DNA of 64,000 bases. Origin: Comamonas sp. JUb58. Lineage in GTDB: Bacteria; Pseudomonadota; Gammaproteobacteria; Burkholderiales; Burkholderiaceae_C. The DNA lies in contig NZ_SOAL01000015.1 in assembly GCF_004364775.1 (NCBI RefSeq), positions 91,974 through 155,973 on the forward strand, read 5' to 3'. Both the position numbers and the translations under genes were made by a program. The notes beneath the pieces were generated by a model. It searched no databases. It was given only the letters and a program-made list of their open reading frames with translations, and was not told where the DNA came from. This document shows, in pieces, positions 59,305 through 64,000 of this stretch. The number at the start of each line of letters is the position of its first letter. Within the stretch, counting starts at the first letter, position 1.

Positions 59305-60018
59305 TTACTTGACAGCTTTCAGGCGCTTTTCCAGGTCGTCCGAGCCGATGGCGCCGGGGACGCGCGAGCCGTCTGCAAAGAAGATCGTCGGCGTGCCGGT
59401 GATCTTGTACTTGCGGCCAAATTCCATATTGCGCTGCAGCGCAGTCACGTCGCAGCTCGATGCGGCGGCGGGGGCATCGGTGCCCTTGAGCATGTGGCTG
59501 GCCCATTCCTTGGCCGGGTCCTTGGCGCACCAGATGTTGCGCGACTTCTCGACCGAGTCGGGGCTCAGGATCGGGTAGAGGAAGGTGTAGACCGTCACGT
59601 CCTTGACGTTTTGCAGGTCTTTCTCGAAGCGCTTGCAGTAACCGCAGTTGGGGTCTTCAAACACGGCAATCTTGCGCGAGCCATTGCCCTTGACGGTCTT
59701 GATCGCGTCCTTCAGGTTCAGGCTGTTGAAGTCCACCGCCGTCAGCTTGTTCATGCGGTCTTCGGTCAGATTGCGGTGCGCCTGGGTGTCGATCAGCTCG
59801 CCCTGGATCAGGTAGTTGCCCTTGGCATCGCTGTAGAACAGGTCGGTGCCGACGCGCACTTCATACAGGCCCTGCATCGGCGTGGCGCTGACTTCGTCAA
59901 TCTTTTGCAGCTGGGGGATGCGCTCTGCCAGCGCCTTGCGGATCACGTCTTCTTGCGCACTGGCAGAGAAACTGGCCGCGATGGCAGCACTGGCCAATAC
60001 GGTAGAGAGAATTCGCAT
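59305..60018 (-). CDS. dsbC: Thiol:disulfide interchange protein DsbC
   Basis: Periplasmic disulfide isomerase, a homodimer. It has 237 residues. The signal peptide spans 1-21 (MRILSTVLASAAIAASFSASA, cleaved before QEDV). An N-terminal dimerisation domain spans about 22-85. A thioredoxin fold has active site DPNCGYCKRF (about 122) and cis-Pro loop TGTPTIFF. A second Cys pair is in RNIWCAKD and SSCDV. It starts 192 bases downstream of the UbiH-type gene's stop. Confidence 0.95.
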   Translation of the reverse strand: MRILSTVLASAAIAASFSASAQEDVIRKALAERIPQLQKIDEVSATPMQGLYEVRVGTDLFYSDAKGNYLIQGELIDTQAHRNLTEDRMNKLTAVDFNSLNLKDAIKTVKGNGSRKIAVFEDPNCGYCKRFEKDLQNVKDVTVYTFLYPILSPDSVEKSRNIWCAKDPAKEWASHMLKGTDAPAAASSCDVTALQRNMEFGRKYKITGTPTIFFADGSRVPGAIGSDDLEKRLKAVK

Positions 60019-60210
60019 GAGAAACCTTCTTTGATCTTGATAGTAAAAAGCCAGCGCGCTGGATAGGCCCCAACGCAGGGAAAGCCGCTTGGCGGTGCAC
60101 CGATGTCAGTCTGGGCGGGACGTGTGGCTGAATGCTAAACCCCCGCAACTATTAACATTTTGGTACCGCAAGCGGCTTTTGGCCGAACGACGGTTTGTAC
60201 CAGATGGGCG

Positions 60211-61368
60211 CTAAAAGTTCACTCCCATGGCCTGGCGGGTGACCCAGGATTTCAGCGGACCGCTGCTCTCAAAGCCGCGCATGCCCCAGTTTCTCAGGCT
60301 CTGCAAAGGTGTCTCGGGCCTGGTAAACAATTGTTGAATGCTGTCCATCGCCAAGCCGATGGGGGCCAGGCGCGCCTTGCGCTCACGCTCATACCGGCGC
60401 AGCAGGCGCAGGTCCGACAGGCGGCGCCAGCGTGCATCTTCGCTGGTCAGCAAGCGGGCCAGCGCGGCGATATCGGCCATGCCCAGGTTCAAGCCCTGGC
60501 CAGCCAGCGGGTGCACGGCGTGGGCGCTGTCGCCGGCCAGCACCCAGCTTTGGGCCCGGGCGGTATCTTGCAAGGCGCTTCCCGGCATCGGGCCGCACCA
60601 CTGGCGCGCAACCGATTGCTGCAGCGGCCAGGCGGCGCGCTCGGCGCAAACCGTCAACGGGCCCAGCATGCCCTGGCTGGCCGATTCCAGTGCCATCGCC
60701 AAACCTGCATCGTCCAGCGCCTTGACGCCTTCGACCTGGCTGACCGGCAGCGACCAGACCACGGCCACCTCATGGCCGTCCGGGCCGCCCAGCGGCAGAA
60801 AGGCCAGAATATCGCCAGCGGCAGAAAACCACTGGCGTGCGGCCTGCCCATGCGGGCGCTCGCAGCGCAGGCGGGTAGCGACCGCTGTCTGGTGGTAGGG
60901 GATGGTGGCGAACTCCACGCCAAATTCTTCACGGGTGCGGCTGTGTTTGCCTTCGCAGACCACCGTCAGGCTGGCATCGACGGGGCTGGTGACCGTCTCC
61001 ACCATCGGCTGGTAGCGCACGGCGGCGGCCAGTTGGGCCTCCAGTGCGGGCACATCCACAATCCAGTTCAGCGCTTCGGTATGCTGCTGCGCCGCATCAA
61101 AATGCACCTCGCCGCCCTGGTCGCCATAAACATCCATGCGGGTCACCGGCGTGGCGTACTGCGCCTCGGGCCAGCTGCGAACCGATTGCAGCACCTCCCG
61201 CGAGAGCTGGTTGAGGGCATAGGCGCGCACATCGCCATGGCCGCTGTTGCTGGGTGCCGGGGCGGTGTCCACCAGCGCCACGCTCATGCGCTCCCGCGCC
61301 AGCAACAATGCCAAGCTGCGGCCCACAATGCCCGCGCCACGGATACAAACGTCGAATTCAGAAGCCAT
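60211..61368 (-). CDS. UbiH/UbiF-type FAD-dependent hydroxylase (ubiquinone biosynthesis)
   Basis: 385 residues from the ATG at 61368 (MASEFDVCIRGAGIVG); the frame extends upstream without similarity. The N-terminal FAD site is RGAGIVGRSLALLLA. The second FAD motif is WVLAGDSAHAVHPLAGQGLN, with LGMADIAALARLL following. It is a class A flavoprotein monooxygenase of the COQ6 group, which hydroxylates the ubiquinone ring at C1, C5 or C6. The position specificity is not readable. Confidence 0.9.
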   Translation of the reverse strand: MASEFDVCIRGAGIVGRSLALLLARERMSVALVDTAPAPSNSGHGDVRAYALNQLSREVLQSVRSWPEAQYATPVTRMDVYGDQGGEVHFDAAQQHTEALNWIVDVPALEAQLAAAVRYQPMVETVTSPVDASLTVVCEGKHSRTREEFGVEFATIPYHQTAVATRLRCERPHGQAARQWFSAAGDILAFLPLGGPDGHEVAVVWSLPVSQVEGVKALDDAGLAMALESASQGMLGPLTVCAERAAWPLQQSVARQWCGPMPGSALQDTARAQSWVLAGDSAHAVHPLAGQGLNLGMADIAALARLLTSEDARWRRLSDLRLLRRYERERKARLAPIGLAMDSIQQLFTRPETPLQSLRNWGMRGFESSGPLKSWVTRQAMGVNF

Positions 61369-61615
61369 AAGCGATCTATTGTAGTGGGGCACTGTGGCAG
61401 CGCAGGGCGCCTGTACGACTTGCTGCAAGGGTCTGGCCACCGTTTGGCGCGCAGTCGGGATCCCTTGCAAAACCCTCGCCACATGGGATGGGCGCGGATC
61501 GCCCGACCCGTATTCAGACCAGGCCAGGGAGTTTTGCAGAGGATCCCTGGATGCGCGGTGACCTTTTACTAGGTACAGTGTGGTTTGCCCAGAATCAACC
61601 CAGGCGCAGAGCAGC

Positions 61616-62497
61616 ATGGCAAATAGCGATTTTTTTGATGTCACCGGCCATATTGGCCAATTGTGGGTTTTTCCCATCAAATCCTGCGCCGGCATCGCCG
61701 TGCAAAGCGCGCGCCTGTTGGCCACGGGCCTGGAGCATGACCGGGCCTTCATGCTGGTCGATGGCAAGGGCGACTTCATCTCGCAGCGCGAAATCGCCCG
61801 CATGGTGCTGGTGCAGCCCGCCATTGCCGACGGCGTGATGACGGTGACCGCCCCGGGCATGGAGCCGCTCACGGTCGATATGGCCTTTGCCGGCACCGAG
61901 CGCGCGGTGCGCGTCTGGGACGACCGGGTGACGGGCCTGCAGGCGCCCGATGCGGTCAATGCCTGGTTCAGCACGTTCCTGCAGACCGAGTGCTATCTGG
62001 TACGCATGGCACCCCAGGTGTTGAGGCTGGCCAGCAAGAAATGGACGCGCGGCGCCGATGCGCCCACGCAGTTTGCCGATGGCTTTCCGGTGCTGGTCGT
62101 TAGCCAGGCCTCGGTCAATGAGCTCAATGCGCGCCTGACCCAGGCGGGCGAAGCGCCGGTGGTCGCAGAGCGCTTTCGCGCCAATATCGTGGTCGACGGC
62201 TTCCAGTCCCATGACGAGGACCGCATCGAGAGCCTGTCCGTGCAGCAGGGCGGCCCGGGCAGCCAGCAATGGGCAGATCTGCCCCTGGTCAAGCCCTGTG
62301 CGCGCTGCCCCATCCCCGATATCGACCCGGCCACTGCTGCCAGCGGCACCAGCGTGACCGACACCTTGCAGACCTACCGCCACGATGACCGCCTGGATGG
62401 CGCCGTGACCTTTGGCATGAATGCCTATGTGCCAGCGGGCACGGGCGGGGTGTTGCGGGTGGGTGATGCTGTCGGCGGCGCCTTGCAGTTTGACTGA
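61616..62497 (+). CDS. MOSC-domain protein (YcbX/mARC-like molybdenum cofactor enzyme)
   Basis: 293 residues from the ATG at 61616. The N-terminal beta-barrel (about 10-110, LWVFPIKSCAGIAVQSARLL) is followed by a MOSC domain (about 130-290) with the Mo-ligand cysteine in LVKPCARCPIPDIDP. Relatives reduce N-hydroxylated compounds such as 6-hydroxylaminopurine. There is no C-terminal ferredoxin domain, unlike E. coli YcbX, so an external electron donor is needed. Confidence 0.88.
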   Translation: MANSDFFDVTGHIGQLWVFPIKSCAGIAVQSARLLATGLEHDRAFMLVDGKGDFISQREIARMVLVQPAIADGVMTVTAPGMEPLTVDMAFAGTERAVRVWDDRVTGLQAPDAVNAWFSTFLQTECYLVRMAPQVLRLASKKWTRGADAPTQFADGFPVLVVSQASVNELNARLTQAGEAPVVAERFRANIVVDGFQSHDEDRIESLSVQQGGPGSQQWADLPLVKPCARCPIPDIDPATAASGTSVTDTLQTYRHDDRLDGAVTFGMNAYVPAGTGGVLRVGDAVGGALQFD

Positions 62498-62588
62498 GGC
62501 TTGCCGTTGAAATACGCCTGGATTCGCGATTGCCATGCAGTCGGCTTAAAATGCCGGGTTTGTCCGAAAGAATAGAGAAAGCACTGCC

Positions 62589-63683
62589 ATGAGCCTCAAA
62601 TGCGGCATCGTCGGTTTGCCCAATGTTGGCAAGTCCACCCTTTTTAATGCGTTGACCAAGGCAGGGATTGCCGCCGAAAACTATCCTTTCTGCACGATCG
62701 AACCCAATACCGGCGTCGTCGAAGTGCCTGATCCGCGTTTGGACCAGCTGTCCAAGATTGTGGAGCCCGAGCGCATTGTTCCGGCCATCGTGGAGTTTGT
62801 GGACATCGCCGGCCTGGTGGCAGGCGCCTCCAAGGGTGAAGGCCTGGGCAACCAGTTCCTGGCCCACATCCGTGAAACCGACGCCATCGTGAACGTGGTG
62901 CGCTGCTTCGAAGACCCCAACGTGATCCACGTGGCCAACAAGGTAGACCCGATCGCCGATATCGAAGTCATCCAGACCGAACTCTGCCTGGCCGACCTGG
63001 CCACCGTGGAGAAGGCGCTGAACCGCTACAGCAAGGCCGCGAAGTCGGGCAACGACAAGGATGCTGCCAAGCTGGTCTCGCTGCTGACCCCCATCCAGGC
63101 CGTGCTGGACCAGGGCAAGCCTGCCCGCATCGTGCCCGTGTCCAAGGAAGACGCGCCGCTGCTCAAGCAGTTCTGCCTGATCACCGCCAAGCCCGCGATG
63201 TTTGTCGGCAACGTCAGCGAAGACGGCTTTGAGAACAACCCGCTGCTCGACAGCCTGAAGGCCTATGCCGAAGCACAGGGCGCACCCGTGGTCGCCATCT
63301 GCGCCAAGATCGAGGCAGAAATGTCCGAGATGGGCGACGAAGACCGCGACATGTTCCTGCAGGAAATGGGCCTGGAAGAGCCCGGCCTGAACCGCCTGAT
63401 CCGCGCTGGTTTCACCTTGCTGGGTCTGCAAACCTACTTCACCGCCGGTGTGAAGGAAGTGCGCGCCTGGACCGTGCCGATTGGCGCCACCGCTCCCCAG
63501 GCCGCTGGCGTCATCCACGGCGATTTCGAGCGCGGCTTTATCCGTGCCCAGACCATCGCCTTTGAAGACTACATCCAGTACAAGGGTGAGCAAGGTGCCA
63601 AGGAAGCGGGCAAGATGCGCGCCGAAGGCAAGGAATACATCGTCAAGGATGGCGATGTGCTGAACTTCCTGTTCAACGTCTAA
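62589..63683 (+). CDS. ychF: Redox-responsive ATPase YchF (OLA1 family)
   Basis: 364 residues. Obg-related P-loop protein that prefers ATP and associates with ribosomes. Motifs are [36 protein letters not shown] and an altered G4 typical of the family. A C-terminal TGS domain begins near residue 280 and ends in [16 protein letters not shown] at 62547-62552 may be its -10. The commonly adjacent pth gene is not seen in the bases shown. Confidence 0.97.
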   Translation: MSLKCGIVGLPNVGKSTLFNALTKAGIAAENYPFCTIEPNTGVVEVPDPRLDQLSKIVEPERIVPAIVEFVDIAGLVAGASKGEGLGNQFLAHIRETDAIVNVVRCFEDPNVIHVANKVDPIADIEVIQTELCLADLATVEKALNRYSKAAKSGNDKDAAKLVSLLTPIQAVLDQGKPARIVPVSKEDAPLLKQFCLITAKPAMFVGNVSEDGFENNPLLDSLKAYAEAQGAPVVAICAKIEAEMSEMGDEDRDMFLQEMGLEEPGLNRLIRAGFTLLGLQTYFTAGVKEVRAWTVPIGATAPQAAGVIHGDFERGFIRAQTIAFEDYIQYKGEQGAKEAGKMRAEGKEYIVKDGDVLNFLFNV

Positions 63684-63959
63684 GTAAGAAGAGGTGTTCT
63701 TCAGGGTTCGCAAGTGTTCAAGGACGCTTGCCTACCCTGGGCACAACATGGCTTGATTGTTCGCTGCTGACCGCCAGTGTTCGGGAGTGTTCGCATCAGC
63801 AGGGGGCATAGCTGGGGGCACAGGTTTGGATGCTTGGGGCCACTGACGAATCGATGCCCCCTATACCCTCACAAGCCGCATAAAGACTAGCTTTATTGTA
63901 GTTTGTGACCCGTCCGTATTAGCGTTGACACCTTGGACTTACCCAAAGGGATAAGCAAG
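63684..63959. other. Non-coding stretch after ychF with phased TGTTC repeats and a hairpin
   Basis: TGTTC occurs five times in the same direction, at 63695, 63715, 63758, 63778 and 63788, at steps of 20, 43, 20 and 10. A stem CAGGGT..GCAAG / CTTGC..ACCCTG spans 63702-63739. GGGGGCAT near 63796 and ATGCCCCC near 63855 are inverted copies. No gene is seen. It is probably an insertion-prone junction before the IS start. Confidence 0.5.
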
Positions 63960-64000
63960 ATGGAGTCTAGGACTAAGCGGACACAGAGCGATTACACGCT
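63960..64000 (+). CDS. Start of an IS3-type transposase OrfA (cut by window end)
   Basis: ATG at 63960 reads MESRTKRTQSDYTL to the window edge. This resembles, from memory, the N-terminus of a common IS3-family OrfA in Burkholderiales (K-R-T-Q-x-D-Y-T/S-L-A-F-K-L). With only 13 complete codons visible the call is tentative. The IS left end would lie shortly upstream, perhaps near 63900. Confidence 0.5.
   Translation, partial: MESRTKRTQSDYT

Overview
The window reads as chromosomal DNA of a high-GC betaproteobacterium of the family Comamonadaceae, closest in flavour to Comamonas or Delftia. This is judged from the protein sequences, from the gene order ampD-pilR-pilS-PP0621-ccsA facing ffh, and from the alanine/lysine-rich histone H1-like protein. 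No 16S or marker comparison was possible here, so the genus is an inference. Coding density is high, and most long open frames antisense to the genes listed are GC-rich shadows.

Layout. 1-6925: reductive pyrimidine catabolism (preT 3' part, preA, an NCS1 permease, dihydropyrimidinase, N-carbamoyl-beta-alanine amidohydrolase), ending in a bidirectional terminator. 6993-9243: groEL and groES behind a textbook CIRCE operator. 9442-15616: a RutR-like TetR regulator, a histone H1-like protein with about 23 heptapeptide repeats, and nrdAB behind paired NrdR boxes. 15897-20810: ampD, pilR, pilS, a PP0621-type protein and a ccsA-like cytochrome c assembly protein. 20915-25756: a hybrid histidine kinase and a REC-GGDEF diguanylate cyclase, lying between ccsA and ffh. 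26166-28893: ffh and cfa, convergent.

29026-39658 is a selenium/formate island, all on the minus strand. In transcription order it holds a selenocysteine-containing formate dehydrogenase (fdnG with in-frame UGA and SECIS, fdnH, fdnI), fdhE, selA, selB, selC (tRNA-Sec) and selD. It supplies a selenoenzyme together with all the factors for Sec synthesis and insertion. 39896-50720: an NlpC/P60 lipoprotein, an unfamiliar three-gene cassette (TPR-like protein, PcfJ-like protein, DUF1266 protein), miaB, two hypothetical proteins, a MarR-GNAT fusion with a palindromic operator on its own promoter, and a ygiD-type dioxygenase divergent from a LysR regulator. 50730-54487: uraD, a LysR regulator divergent from an MFS transporter, and alkB.

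54528-56292: a complete IS3-family (IS150-like) element with a CTT target duplication, followed by two identical elongator tRNA-Met genes. Joining the flanks shows that the element sits in the loop of the intrinsic terminator of the first tRNA gene. 56432-63683: enoyl-CoA hydratase, M61 peptidase, dsbC, a UbiH-type hydroxylase, a MOSC protein and ychF. The last 300 bases hold repeats and the start of a second IS3-type transposase cut by the window end.

Best candidates for something undescribed are the three-gene cassette at 40515-44643 and the terminator-targeting IS at 54531-55975. Most of the rest is well-known biology, although several regulatory sites are unusually clear.
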